Of a DNA stretch of 64,000 bases, positions 18,195-26,507 are shown one piece after another. Origin of the DNA: Ammoniphilus sp. YIM 78166 (GTDB lineage: Bacteria; Bacillota; Bacilli; Aneurinibacillales; RAOX-1); contig NZ_SDLR01000003.1 in assembly GCF_004522215.1 (NCBI RefSeq), forward strand, positions 62,001 through 126,000, given 5' to 3'. The position numbers were made by a program, and so were the translations under genes. Every line of letters starts with the position of its first letter. The stretch's first letter is position 1. The notes under the pieces are model-generated. The model was not told the origin of the DNA. It made no database searches and saw only the letters and a program-made list of their open reading frames with translations.

Positions 18195-19034
18195 CTAAAC
18201 TCTATTCATATCATCAGGATCTGCAAACATTCGTTTATCCTGATTCAGAGCGTTAATTTGATCCATATCCTCTGGTGTAAGCTCAAAGTCAAAGACATCC
18301 GCATTTTCAGCAATGCGATGAGGCTTGACGGACTTAGGGATGGTCACGACTCCCGTTTGGATATCCCATCGGATAATGACTTGGGCTGTGGATTTATTGT
18401 ATTTCTTTGCAATCTCAACTAAAGTAGGGTCTTCAAGAAGTCCGCCTTGCATTAAGGGAGACCAAGCTTCAAGCTGTATTCCGTGCTTTTTGCAAAAGTC
18501 ATGCAATTCTCGTTGATTGAAGCGGGGATGATATTCCACCTGATTGACCATCGGTATCATCTCACAGTTGGCCATGATATCTTCCAGATGATGAATCTTG
18601 AAATTACTTACCCCAATGGCACGAACCCGTCCATCCTTGTAAAGTTTTTCAAGTGCTTTCCACGTTTCTACGTATTTTCCATGAGAGGGAAGAGGCCAGT
18701 GAATTAAATAAAGATCCAAGTAGTCCAAGCCTAATTTCTCCATACTCTCATCAAAGGCAGCGAGGGTCGTTTCATACCCCTGATTGGCGTTCCAAACCTT
18801 CGTTGTAATAAATAGCTCTTCCCGAGGTATATTAGACTCGGCAATGGCACGGCCTACTCCTTCTTCATTTCCATAAATAGCAGCGGTATCAATGCTTCGA
18901 TAGCCTGCTTCCAGAGCAGCTTTAACCGAATGTACAACTTCTTCGCCATCGGTTACTTTGAATACGCCTAAGCCAACCCAAGGCATTTTTACGCCATTGT
19001 GTAGAGTTGTCGTGCTCTGTAAATTTTCTAGCAT
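18195..19034 (-). CDS. Aldo/keto reductase (AKR5, 2,5-diketo-gluconate reductase-like)
   Basis: Second aldo/keto reductase of the block, of the AKR5 group that includes 2,5-diketo-D-gluconate and methylglyoxal reductases. Catalytic residues are visible: Asp and Tyr in [15 protein letters not shown], Lys in FITTKVWN and His in [10 protein letters not shown]. Length 279 aa is typical. GGAG five bases ahead supports ATG at 19034. The gap of 36 bases to the dehydrogenase gene suggests co-transcription. It is only distantly related to the reductase at 15898-16875. Confidence 0.92.
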   Translation of the reverse strand: MLENLQSTTTLHNGVKMPWVGLGVFKVTDGEEVVHSVKAALEAGYRSIDTAAIYGNEEGVGRAIAESNIPREELFITTKVWNANQGYETTLAAFDESMEKLGLDYLDLYLIHWPLPSHGKYVETWKALEKLYKDGRVRAIGVSNFKIHHLEDIMANCEMIPMVNQVEYHPRFNQRELHDFCKKHGIQLEAWSPLMQGGLLEDPTLVEIAKKYNKSTAQVIIRWDIQTGVVTIPKSVKPHRIAENADVFDFELTPEDMDQINALNQDKRMFADPDDMNRV

Positions 19035-19073
19035 AGATCTCCGTCCTTTATCTCGTTTTTAGTCAATCCAAGC

Positions 19074-19925
19074 TTAAAGCAACACATAATTTCGCCACTG
19101 ATGAACGGGCTTCCAATTTAATAGTTTCTTAGCTTTTTCACTGCTTAATAAGGATTCAAAGCCTGTTAAATCTTTGCGGAACTCTTTTACCGCTGGATAA
19201 CAGGTTTCCATGAGCAGCTTGCTCTCGATATCCATGCTTGTATCATCGGCTGCAAGATTAAGGGCAACAGAACCAAGACCATCCGTTTCCACTGCTAATC
19301 GGAAAGCTGTTGCTGCATCTCTTGTGTCGATATAACTCCACAAAATGGTCTTTCGCTGTTCAGGCTTATGGATAAAATCAGGAAAATTTTTATACATTTC
19401 TGGTGAAATGACATTACCCAATCTCATGGATACGACTTGCATACCCGTTCTTTGGTGGATCATATCGGCTGTTTTTTCATTTACAATCTTGGATAATCCA
19501 TAGCTTTCTTCCGGCAGTTGCGGATGATCTTCATCCATAGGCACATATTGCGGCTGTAAATTTTGTTTGGAAAAACAGATCCCATAAGAGGATTCGCTAG
19601 ATGAGATAACAGCCTTTTTGATTCCTAGTTGGCCAGCAGCTTCTAAAATGTTATAGGTAGACATGACATTATTTTGAAACGTCACTTCATTGGGGTGAGA
19701 GTAAGCAACGGGAATGGCCGCAAGGTGAACGACTGCATCTGCACCGGCTAATACTCCATATACTTGGCCAAGATTCGTTAAATCGGTGATGACTGTTTGG
19801 CAGAGCGCTTCTTTTGGATGTTTAAGATCGGCATTAACCACATCATATCCATGATGTAAAAATTCTTTTATTACATCTCTGCCAAGTAGGCCGCTTCCGC
19901 CTGTGATGACTACTTTCTTCATCAT
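19074..19925 (-). CDS. NAD-dependent epimerase/dehydratase (extended SDR)
   Basis: Rossmann-fold extended short-chain dehydrogenase, 284 residues. The nucleotide motif ITGGSGLLGRDV lies near the N-terminus. The catalytic serine is in ISSSESSYG, and the YxxxK pair appears as YGLSKIVNEK. The start at 19925 (MMKKVV) is favoured by GAGGG seven bases upstream over the ATG at 19937. It is the first gene of the minus-strand block, with the promoter presumably at 19.95-20.1 kb. Relatives act on nucleotide sugars or sugar acids (uronate dehydrogenase-like); which applies here is not known. Confidence 0.88.
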   Translation of the reverse strand: MMKKVVITGGSGLLGRDVIKEFLHHGYDVVNADLKHPKEALCQTVITDLTNLGQVYGVLAGADAVVHLAAIPVAYSHPNEVTFQNNVMSTYNILEAAGQLGIKKAVISSSESSYGICFSKQNLQPQYVPMDEDHPQLPEESYGLSKIVNEKTADMIHQRTGMQVVSMRLGNVISPEMYKNFPDFIHKPEQRKTILWSYIDTRDAATAFRLAVETDGLGSVALNLAADDTSMDIESKLLMETCYPAVKEFRKDLTGFESLLSSEKAKKLLNWKPVHQWRNYVLL

Positions 19926-20389
19926 GTAATCCCTCATTTCCTCGTAGCTAGCTACTTAGTTTATCCTTTGCACAAACTAAGTATATACAAATTTTATAAA
20001 ATTGGCAATTATTTGGTGGGATTTGATTCCTTTCCAGTAAGAAGATGATCCCGGAAAGAGTTTGTAAACTAATTGCCTGAGGAACAGAGAAAGCAAAGCT
20101 GGAAATGTACACGAAACCTAACGGCAATTCCTAAGACATAAAAACTTTCAGTCGATCATGATGGATATACATATTGTACTATATGGGTTTTCATAAATGA
20201 AAAAGGAGCTTTTTCTTAGTGACACGATTTAACATGTGCTTCAATGTTTTTGCTTCGGGGATACCCCCTCAGGTAAGGGACTGTCCCTCAGTTGAGTAAA
20301 GCACGAAAGTGAAAGTTTACTTGTATTTTGTATGATCCGATGTGTTGGTTATTGTATTATGGATATAGTATGGATCACAGGAGGATTAC
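19926..20389. other. Divergent intergenic region with a dispersed motif
   Basis: 464 bases between the epimerase (minus) and the second SF0329-like gene (plus). It should hold both promoters. At 20252-20282 lies one copy of a dispersed motif (TTCGGGGATACCCCCTCAGG) found in three other intergenic places of this window. Confidence 0.5.
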
Positions 20390-20959
20390 ATGACTTGGAG
20401 CAAAGTGAAGCAGCATCTGGAGAGTTTTCTCTGTCCTGCGTTATATGGAAGAGTGGAATACCGTGCAACCGGCTACCGTTATTTACCTGATAAAGCAGGA
20501 CTTTGTTATATTTCGGTAGATAAAAAGAACGTACTCAATATGAATGATAAAACTACCTTAATCAGATGGTATCAGACGGAGTTGGAGATTAAGAATGACT
20601 CGGGCATTGAAATTCCTATTAACAATGAAGAACTGGAAGCAGTCAAAATAGATACCAAGGGGGTAATACCGGAGGATCGTCTAAAAGTAATAGCTAGAAA
20701 TAGAAAAATATCTGAATATGCAAAGGAGCTTTTGTCGGCACAGTCATCCTTAAGTAAATCAAATTTTATGGATGTAGCGAATAAGTTTCTATCCATTTCT
20801 ATAGAGGAAAGCCTAGAGAGCAAAGATATCTTATTGAATATCCTTGCTCTGGTGGATAGACGAGTGGGAAAAAAGAGAATTTTAAACATGACCGAGAAGA
20901 TGAAGTTAAAGCATCCAGTAGTGCAGTATTTTTATGAACTGCGGCTTAGTACGTTATGA
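20390..20959 (+). CDS. Uncharacterised SF0329-like protein, copy 2
   Basis: Paralogue of 15162-15755, 189 residues, lacking only the eight-residue tail of copy 1. The conserved parts include PALYGRVEYRATGYRYLPDK and the helical C-terminal LNMTEKMKLKHPVVQYFYEL. CAGGAGG at 20379-20385 precedes ATG 20390. The two copies lie in the same direction and flank the minus-strand oxidoreductase block, so the arrangement may have arisen by duplication or by insertion of that block. The function is unknown; small duplicated cytoplasmic proteins of this sort are sometimes immunity proteins, but no toxin gene is visible. Confidence 0.72.
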   Translation: MTWSKVKQHLESFLCPALYGRVEYRATGYRYLPDKAGLCYISVDKKNVLNMNDKTTLIRWYQTELEIKNDSGIEIPINNEELEAVKIDTKGVIPEDRLKVIARNRKISEYAKELLSAQSSLSKSNFMDVANKFLSISIEESLESKDILLNILALVDRRVGKKRILNMTEKMKLKHPVVQYFYELRLSTL

Positions 20960-21021
20960 AAATGCGAAATAGGGTTTAATGACAAGTATCACCCTAGCGA
21001 TAATATAGGAGGCTGACCCAA

Positions 21022-21927
21022 TTGGTTAAACATGCAAAGATTGTAGTCGTAGGAAGCATAAACATGGATCTTGTGGTATCGGCCCCGCGAATCCCGCTTC
21101 CTGGGGAAACCATCATGGGAAAGGAGTTTGATACGATCTTTGGAGGAAAGGGAGCAAACCAAGCCGTTGCAGCGCGACGGTTAGGTGCCCAGGTTGATTT
21201 GATTGGGTGTATCGGTGATGATGCATTTGGCCAGGATATTCTTACTCATCTGTCTAAAGAAGGGGTAGGAGTGGAGCACATTGCCCTCACACAAGTCGCC
21301 ACAGGCGTGGCCCTGATTACGGTAAGCGATGCGGGAGAAAATGCTATCGTGGTATCACCCGGTGCGAACTCGAAGTTAACCCCTGAGCACGTGAAGAACG
21401 GGGAAGAACGGATTCAAGAGGCGGATATCGTGCTTGTTCAGCTGGAGATCCCTATCGAAGCGGTAGAAGAAGCGATCTTACTGGCTAAAAAACACGGGGT
21501 CAAAGTCATATTAAACCCAGCTCCAGCGAGAGATTTACCTCATTCGATCCTGAAAAATATAGATATCCTCACACCCAATGAGACAGAAGGAAGAATACTT
21601 TTAACCCAAGACGCTAACAGTCAGCTTCGCGGAGAAGACATTATCCAAAGGCTAAATCAAAAAGGGATAGATAAAATCCTCTTAACTCAAGGGGCACACG
21701 GAGTAAGCTATAATGAAGGATCGCAGGTCCGACATGTCCCAGGCTATCAAGTGAAAGTAGTGGATACCACAGCAGCCGGGGATGCGTTTAATGCTGGATT
21801 AGGAGTAGCATTGGCGGAAGGCTTCCCGTTTGAAGAGGCAGTAGATTTTGCCCAAAAGGCAGCGTCTCTAGCCGTGACAAAACACGGTGCCCAGCCTTCC
21901 CTGCCGTTCCGAAGCCAAATAAACTGA
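21022..21927 (+). CDS. rbsK: Ribokinase
   Basis: PfkB-family kinase that phosphorylates D-ribose (or a related sugar) at O5 using ATP. It has the N-terminal signature GSINMDLVV with PLPGET, the substrate loop GGKGANQAVAARRLG (PfkB signature 1) and the second signature DTTAAGDAFNAGL with the catalytic aspartate. Length 301 aa is standard. Translation starts at TTG 21022 behind AGGAGG at 21007-21012. No ribose transporter or rbsR gene is next to it, so it is a stand-alone copy here. Confidence 0.92.
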   Translation: MVKHAKIVVVGSINMDLVVSAPRIPLPGETIMGKEFDTIFGGKGANQAVAARRLGAQVDLIGCIGDDAFGQDILTHLSKEGVGVEHIALTQVATGVALITVSDAGENAIVVSPGANSKLTPEHVKNGEERIQEADIVLVQLEIPIEAVEEAILLAKKHGVKVILNPAPARDLPHSILKNIDILTPNETEGRILLTQDANSQLRGEDIIQRLNQKGIDKILLTQGAHGVSYNEGSQVRHVPGYQVKVVDTTAAGDAFNAGLGVALAEGFPFEEAVDFAQKAASLAVTKHGAQPSLPFRSQIN

Positions 21928-22319
21928 AAATGATTAGGCACTTGGATGATTCTGAGTGTCTTCTTTCTATATGGTCCTATAGAATAAATGGAGAAAATCC
22001 ACTTATCCGAAAAAAAGCAAGGAAAAGAAGAAAAATAAGTGGAGTTTTGTTAACTAAATCTTGAATAAGGCTTACAAATATGGCTTTCGAAGCTAATAAT
22101 TGGAGTTTTTCCACCTATAAGAAGCATCTTATTCTTTTTTTAATCAATAGATGGAAAATTTCCATCCATTCATCCTTGTTCACTATAAATGTGTCTATCA
22201 GCGGTGTACTTTGGTGATCATTGTCTTTGAAAATACCCGGTAGGGGGTAACTGGTTTGGATGGTAAGAAAGGATGACCACTAGTCGTCTAACAACAGAGA
22301 AGATCGTAAGGAGGAGAAG
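21928..22319. other. Long leader region with repeated short palindromes
   Basis: 392 bases ahead of the 33-residue membrane peptide gene. Three similar short palindromes are present: TGGAGAAAATCCA (21989-22001), TGGAGTTTTTCCA (22101-22113) and ATGGAAAATTTCCAT (22151-22165). A separate TACCCGGTAGGGGGTA imperfect palindrome lies at 22234-22249. They may be binding sites for regulators; no regulator can be named. Confidence 0.4.
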
Positions 22320-22421
22320 ATGAAATTAGAAAATATAGCCATGCCGCTTTCCATTGTGATCCTAGGTGGATGCATTGTACTATCAGCTTGGATCGGTACA
22401 GAAGGGGCAAGTGATCATTAA
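22320..22421 (+). CDS. Small single-pass membrane peptide (33 aa)
   Basis: A 33-residue open frame (MKLENIAMPLSIVILG start, EGASDH end) preceded by a very strong ribosome site, AAGGAGGAG at 22309-22317. Residues about 8-26 are one hydrophobic segment long enough to span the membrane. A clear terminator follows 45 bases later, so it forms its own transcript. Small proteins with this shape are common in Bacillales but I do not recognise a function. It lies just ahead of the iron-type importer, from which the terminator separates it. Confidence 0.6.
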   Translation: MKLENIAMPLSIVILGGCIVLSAWIGTEGASDH

Positions 22422-22466
22422 CGGCAAAGTGCTTTACGATAACGACCATAGTTTCATATTTATCAT

Positions 22467-22498
22467 GACCGATTGTGTAGGTGCACATCGGTCTTTTT
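22467..22498 (+). terminator. Rho-independent terminator after the small membrane peptide
   Basis: GACCGAT(T)GTG pairs with CACATCGGTC with one bulged T, followed by TTTTT. It lies 45 bases after the peptide stop and before the binding-protein gene. Confidence 0.75.
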
Positions 22499-22585
22499 GG
22501 CATTTCCTTATCAATCCAATAATTTATATTTTCCATACAAAACTCAAGACTCCAATTTATATTTTCTTAATATAGGAGAAGTACA

Positions 22586-22642
22586 ATGAATCTGTATCTA
22601 TTCCAAGGAGGAATTCTTTCATGCGTACAGGAAAATTTTTAA
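22586..22642 (+). CDS. Possible 18-residue leader peptide overlapping the binding-protein start
   Basis: ATG 22586, behind AGGAG at 22574-22578, opens an 18-codon frame (MNLYLFQGGILSCVQENF) that ends 22 bases inside the next gene. The AAGGAGG of the binding-protein gene lies within it. Translation of this frame could couple to, or compete with, initiation at 22621. It may be chance. Confidence 0.3.
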   Translation: MNLYLFQGGILSCVQENF

Positions 22643-23640
22643 CTCTAGGTTTAGCTGCTATGCTCATGCTTGCTGGTTGCGGAAATCAAACCCAGGAAAC
22701 GAGTGCGGCTAAGGAAGGAGTCCAGGCTCCAACAGGTACCCTGTCCTTTTACACTTCCCAGCCCGATGAAGACGCGGCTGCACTAGTCAAAGGCTTTAAC
22801 GCGAAGTATCCAGAGGTAAAAGTAGAGGTTTTCCGTTCCGGTACAGAGGAAGTCATGAGTAAGATTCAAGCGGAAAACCAAGCGGGTGAGGTACAAGCAG
22901 ATGTCCTGCTTGTGGCGGATGCCGTGACGTTTGAAAGTCTAAAACAGCAAAATATGCTCTTGTCTTACCGTTCGCCCGAAGCGGACAAGATTCCAGCGGG
23001 CTTCGTCGATGCAGATGGGGCGTATAGCGGGACAAAAGTGATGGCTACCGCGTTGGTAGTGAATACGAAGACGGGGAATCTACCAGATTCCTGGAGCGTG
23101 CTCAGCGATCCGGCGACCAAGGGGCAAAGCCTAATGCCAAGCCCGCTTTATTCCGGAGCAGCGGCATATAATCTAGGAGTTTTTACGAGAACGAATGAAT
23201 TCGGATGGGATTTTTATCAAGCGATGAAGGCCAACGAAGTCACGGTGACTAAAGGAAACGGTGCCGTTCTTAAAGCGGTTGCCGGCGGAGAGAAAAACTA
23301 CGGGATGGTCGTAGACTTTATTGTCGCTCGCGCGAAGGCAGAAGGTTCTCCGGTGGAATTGGTTTATCCGAAGGAAGGGGTTCCCGTGATTACAGAGCCG
23401 ATCGGGATTATGAGCCAAACGAAAAATGAAATCGCCGCGAAGGCGTTTGTCGACTTCGTTTTATCCCAAGAAGGACAGGAACTGGCCGCAGCCCTTGGTT
23501 ACACTCCGATTCGTGAAGGGGTCAAAGCCCCTGAAGGTTTAAAGAGCATCCGTGAGATCCGCGTGCTGGAAGGAAAGATTGCGGAGCTATACCAGAGCAG
23601 GGATCAGGACAAGCAGGAGTTTTCTCGCATTTTTGAATAG
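22621..23640 (+). CDS. Iron(III)/phosphonate-type ABC transporter binding lipoprotein
   Basis: Solute-binding lipoprotein of the FbpA/FutA/2-aminoethylphosphonate group. The signal peptide ends in MLAGC, with Cys20 as the predicted lipidation site. The mature part is a periplasmic-binding type II fold beginning GTLSFYTSQPDEDAAALVKGF. It lacks the consecutive tyrosine pair that marks classic FbpA iron ligands, so another ligand (phosphonate, thiamine-like or polyamine) is possible. AAGGAGG precedes ATG 22621. It heads a three-gene operon with the permease (23661) and ATPase (25400). Confidence 0.87.
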   Translation: MRTGKFLTLGLAAMLMLAGCGNQTQETSAAKEGVQAPTGTLSFYTSQPDEDAAALVKGFNAKYPEVKVEVFRSGTEEVMSKIQAENQAGEVQADVLLVADAVTFESLKQQNMLLSYRSPEADKIPAGFVDADGAYSGTKVMATALVVNTKTGNLPDSWSVLSDPATKGQSLMPSPLYSGAAAYNLGVFTRTNEFGWDFYQAMKANEVTVTKGNGAVLKAVAGGEKNYGMVVDFIVARAKAEGSPVELVYPKEGVPVITEPIGIMSQTKNEIAAKAFVDFVLSQEGQELAAALGYTPIREGVKAPEGLKSIREIRVLEGKIAELYQSRDQDKQEFSRIFE

Positions 23641-23660
23641 ACATCTTGGAGGAAAATCGA

Positions 23661-25403
23661 ATGTTTCACTTGCTGACTGAACGCGTAAGGATGGGAAGGC
23701 GCACACGCCTCACCCGTCCTTTTCCCCTGTGGGCGGGGACTAAGAAGTGGGGAATGATGGCTGTCGGAGCCCTCCTTATTTTTTTTGTCTTGCCGATCTT
23801 AAAGCTGCTTTATCTCAGCTTTTCAACGACCGAGGGACTCTCACTCGCGAATTATCTGCAAGTTTTGCAGCAACCCAAAACCTTGAAGACGATTCATAAC
23901 ACGCTTCTTATCGTCTTCGGCTCGACGTTTTTATCCGTTGGTTTGGGCGTTTGTACCGCTTGGCTGATCGCGTATAGCGATATCCGAGGGAAGAGGATCG
24001 TCTCCATGCTGATCATGCTATCTTTCATTATTCCCTCCTATGTGGCGACCTTGTCGTGGACACAGCTGATGAGCCCCAATGGCTTGTTGGCCCAAGGATT
24101 AGCCAGTCTTCCGGGGAATGGGAGGCCGTGGAATATGTACAGTTACTCGGGAATGATTTTTGTGATGGGCATTCATCATTTTCCTCTGGTGTTTCTGCTA
24201 ACGGTCAGTGTCCTGAAAAAAATTCCGCGGGATCTGGAGTGGGCCTGCCGCGTGGCAGGAGCGAACCGCTGGACTACATTTCGAAAAGTTACCTTACCCC
24301 TTGCCCTGCCAGGGATCGCCAGCGGGGGACTATTAGCCTTTCTCGCGAGTTTAGACAACTTTGGGATTCCTGCTTTTTTAGGGATTCCCGCGGACATTCG
24401 TGTACTGAGCACGGCGATCTACGAAGAAATCATCGGCTTTGGGCCTTCGGCTTTTGCTAGGGGAGCGACGCTTTCTGTGCTGTTAGGTGTGGTTGCACTG
24501 GCGGGCATGGGGCTGCAATGGCTGTTGCTGCGAAAAAGCAAACAGGTGGAAACCGTACAAGAAGACAATCAGCCTCGCTTTTCGCTTGGCAGGTACCGTG
24601 TCCTGGTCGAAGTCGGGGTCTATACCGGACTGATTACCCTGATCTTTGTTCCGCTCGTGTCGATGATCCTCGCTTCCTTTGTACGGGCTTACGGCTTGGA
24701 TTGGACGTGGGAGAATCTGACGTGGAAAAACTACCGCTTTATTTTGTTAGATAGCCCTAAAGTACAGAACGCTCTCTTGAACAGCTTGATGCTGGCAATC
24801 GTGACCATGGGCGTTTGTCTCGTGGCCGGTACGGCCATCGCTTATGTACGAACGCGCAAGCCGTCTTTTTGGACGAAGGCGATGGAGCTTGCAGTGGGCT
24901 TGCCTTATGCTCTGCCAGGTGTGGTCTTTGCCTTAGCGATGATTTTTACCTGGATGGAGCCTATCCCGGGCTGGAATCCAGGCATCTACGGAACCGTAAC
25001 CATCCTCATCATCAGCTATATCTCAAGGTTCATGATTCTGCAAGTTCGCGGAAGCATGACTGCCATGCTTCAGGTCGACCCCTCGATGGAAGAAGCCGCT
25101 CAGGTCTGTGGGGCGAAAGGTTTAGTTAAGTGGCAGCGGATTCTTCTGCCCTTACTGCTTCCTGGGATGCTCGGTGGGGCTTTTCTCGTGTTGCTTACTG
25201 CTTTTACCGAATTAACGGTGTCCTCCTTGCTGTGGTCAAGCGGATCGGAAACCGTGGGTGTGGTCATATTTAATTTTGAGCAAGCTGGTGCAACGACCTA
25301 TTCAACAGCTCTTTCTAGTTTGATTGTGATCGGGATTTTGATCGTAATGATAGGGGCGTATGCGTGGCAAAGGCATTGGAAAAGAAAGGGGATGCGAGCA
25401 TGA
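23661..25403 (+). CDS. Fused two-domain ABC permease (FbpB-like)
   Basis: Inner-membrane permease of 580 residues made of two fused transport domains, as in FbpB/AfuB iron(III) importers. Two EAA loops are visible: ACRVAGANRWTTFRKVTLP in the first half and EAAQVCGAKGLVKWQRILLP in the second. About twelve membrane helices are predicted. GGAGG at 23648-23652 sets ATG 23661 rather than the upstream TTG. The stop overlaps the ATPase start by four bases (ATGA), implying translational coupling. Confidence 0.9.
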   Translation: MFHLLTERVRMGRRTRLTRPFPLWAGTKKWGMMAVGALLIFFVLPILKLLYLSFSTTEGLSLANYLQVLQQPKTLKTIHNTLLIVFGSTFLSVGLGVCTAWLIAYSDIRGKRIVSMLIMLSFIIPSYVATLSWTQLMSPNGLLAQGLASLPGNGRPWNMYSYSGMIFVMGIHHFPLVFLLTVSVLKKIPRDLEWACRVAGANRWTTFRKVTLPLALPGIASGGLLAFLASLDNFGIPAFLGIPADIRVLSTAIYEEIIGFGPSAFARGATLSVLLGVVALAGMGLQWLLLRKSKQVETVQEDNQPRFSLGRYRVLVEVGVYTGLITLIFVPLVSMILASFVRAYGLDWTWENLTWKNYRFILLDSPKVQNALLNSLMLAIVTMGVCLVAGTAIAYVRTRKPSFWTKAMELAVGLPYALPGVVFALAMIFTWMEPIPGWNPGIYGTVTILIISYISRFMILQVRGSMTAMLQVDPSMEEAAQVCGAKGLVKWQRILLPLLLPGMLGGAFLVLLTAFTELTVSSLLWSSGSETVGVVIFNFEQAGATTYSTALSSLIVIGILIVMIGAYAWQRHWKRKGMRA

Positions 25404-26437
25404 GTATACAGCTAGATGAGGTGAGCAAAACCTTTGGCGATTTTGAAGCGCTCAAGTCTGTTCACTTAACGTTTCACCCTGGGGAGTTTATCGCTATTCT
25501 GGGTCCATCGGGCTGCGGCAAAACGACCTTGCTTCGCTTGTTGGCAGGGTTTGATTCACCAACATCCGGCGAAATTCATATGAGCGGACAGCTGGTTGGA
25601 AAGCGTGGCTACGCGCTTCCGCCGGAAAAGCGCAACATTGGCATGGTGTTTCAATCCTTTGCGCTTTGGCCGCATATGAAGGTGAAGGAGCAAGTGGAGT
25701 TCCCGCTGCTTCACCACAAGGATGTAAGTTCAGAGCTACGAGCTCACAAGGAAGAACGGGTCGAGGAAGTGTTGGATATGGTCGGCTTGAAGCATTTAGC
25801 CAACCGCATGCCGAGCGAGCTGTCCGGTGGACAGAAGCAGCGGGTCTCGCTGGCCAGAGCGATCGCTCCGAAGCCATCCATGCTGCTGATGGATGAACCG
25901 CTGAGCAGTCTCGATGTGGAGCTTCGTCTAGAAATGAGAAGAGAGATACAAGAACTGCACCGTCTAACCCAAGCGGGAATCATCTATGTGACGCACGATC
26001 AGGGAGAAGCCTTAGCCATGGCAGATCGCATCGTCGTCATGAAAGAGGGAAAGGTTGAACAGATAGGCACCCCGCAAGACATCTATGAAAATCCTCAAAC
26101 GGTTTTTGTTTCAACATTTGTAGGCAAGGCCAATCTAATCCCCGGGGAATGGAGAGGGAACCGATTTCGCCCGGCGGTGGCGTCCAATGGAGAAGGGGAA
26201 TGGGTGCATCCGGGCATGGCTGTGGCGTTTCGAGAGCAGCAGCTTTTTCCAGTGCGTCCGGAACAATTCCTCATGAGGCGAGAAGGTCCTGGACTCCGAG
26301 GTTCGATTGTAAATCTGCAGTATCAAGGGAAGGAAATCTACTATACCGTAGACATCGGTACCCAGCAGCTAGAGGTTCATGGATCCATTCAAAATCCTTT
26401 CCGTATGAGAGAAAATGTGTATTTGCGGTTGAGGTAG
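25400..26437 (+). CDS. ABC transporter ATPase (FbpC/PotA type)
   Basis: ATP-binding subunit of the importer. It has Walker A GPSGCGKTT, Q-loop MVFQSFALWPH, signature LSGGQKQR, Walker B MLLMDEPLSSLD and the switch histidine in VTHDQGEALAMADR. A C-terminal regulatory TOBE-like domain covers residues about 245-345. ATG 25400 overlaps the permease stop. Length and order binding protein-permease-ATPase match the ferric, phosphonate or polyamine importer group; the ligand is unresolved. Confidence 0.92.
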   Translation: MSIQLDEVSKTFGDFEALKSVHLTFHPGEFIAILGPSGCGKTTLLRLLAGFDSPTSGEIHMSGQLVGKRGYALPPEKRNIGMVFQSFALWPHMKVKEQVEFPLLHHKDVSSELRAHKEERVEEVLDMVGLKHLANRMPSELSGGQKQRVSLARAIAPKPSMLLMDEPLSSLDVELRLEMRREIQELHRLTQAGIIYVTHDQGEALAMADRIVVMKEGKVEQIGTPQDIYENPQTVFVSTFVGKANLIPGEWRGNRFRPAVASNGEGEWVHPGMAVAFREQQLFPVRPEQFLMRREGPGLRGSIVNLQYQGKEIYYTVDIGTQQLEVHGSIQNPFRMRENVYLRLR

Positions 26438-26458
26438 GGGAGGATACAGGATTCCCAT

Positions 26459-26493
26459 GATCGCCAGTTCCGCATGAGTCGAGACTGGCGATC
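26459..26493. terminator. Bidirectional stem-loop between convergent operons
   Basis: GATCGCCAGT (26459-26468) and ACTGGCGATC (26484-26493) form a perfect 10-bp stem with a 15-base loop, midway between the ATPase stop and the gerC stop. The flanking T run is poor, so the strength is uncertain. Confidence 0.6.
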
Positions 26494-26507
26494 GATTACC
26501 CCGACCT

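Noticed and set aside
15162..20959. Toxin-immunity module for the SF0329-like paralogues
   Set aside because: No toxin-like gene, secretion motif or polymorphic C-terminal domain lies next to either copy.
22233..22250. CsoR/CstR-like operator (TACCCGGTAGGGGGTA)
   Set aside because: The symmetry is imperfect, spacing differs from known sites, and no csoR-like gene or copper/sulfide gene is nearby.
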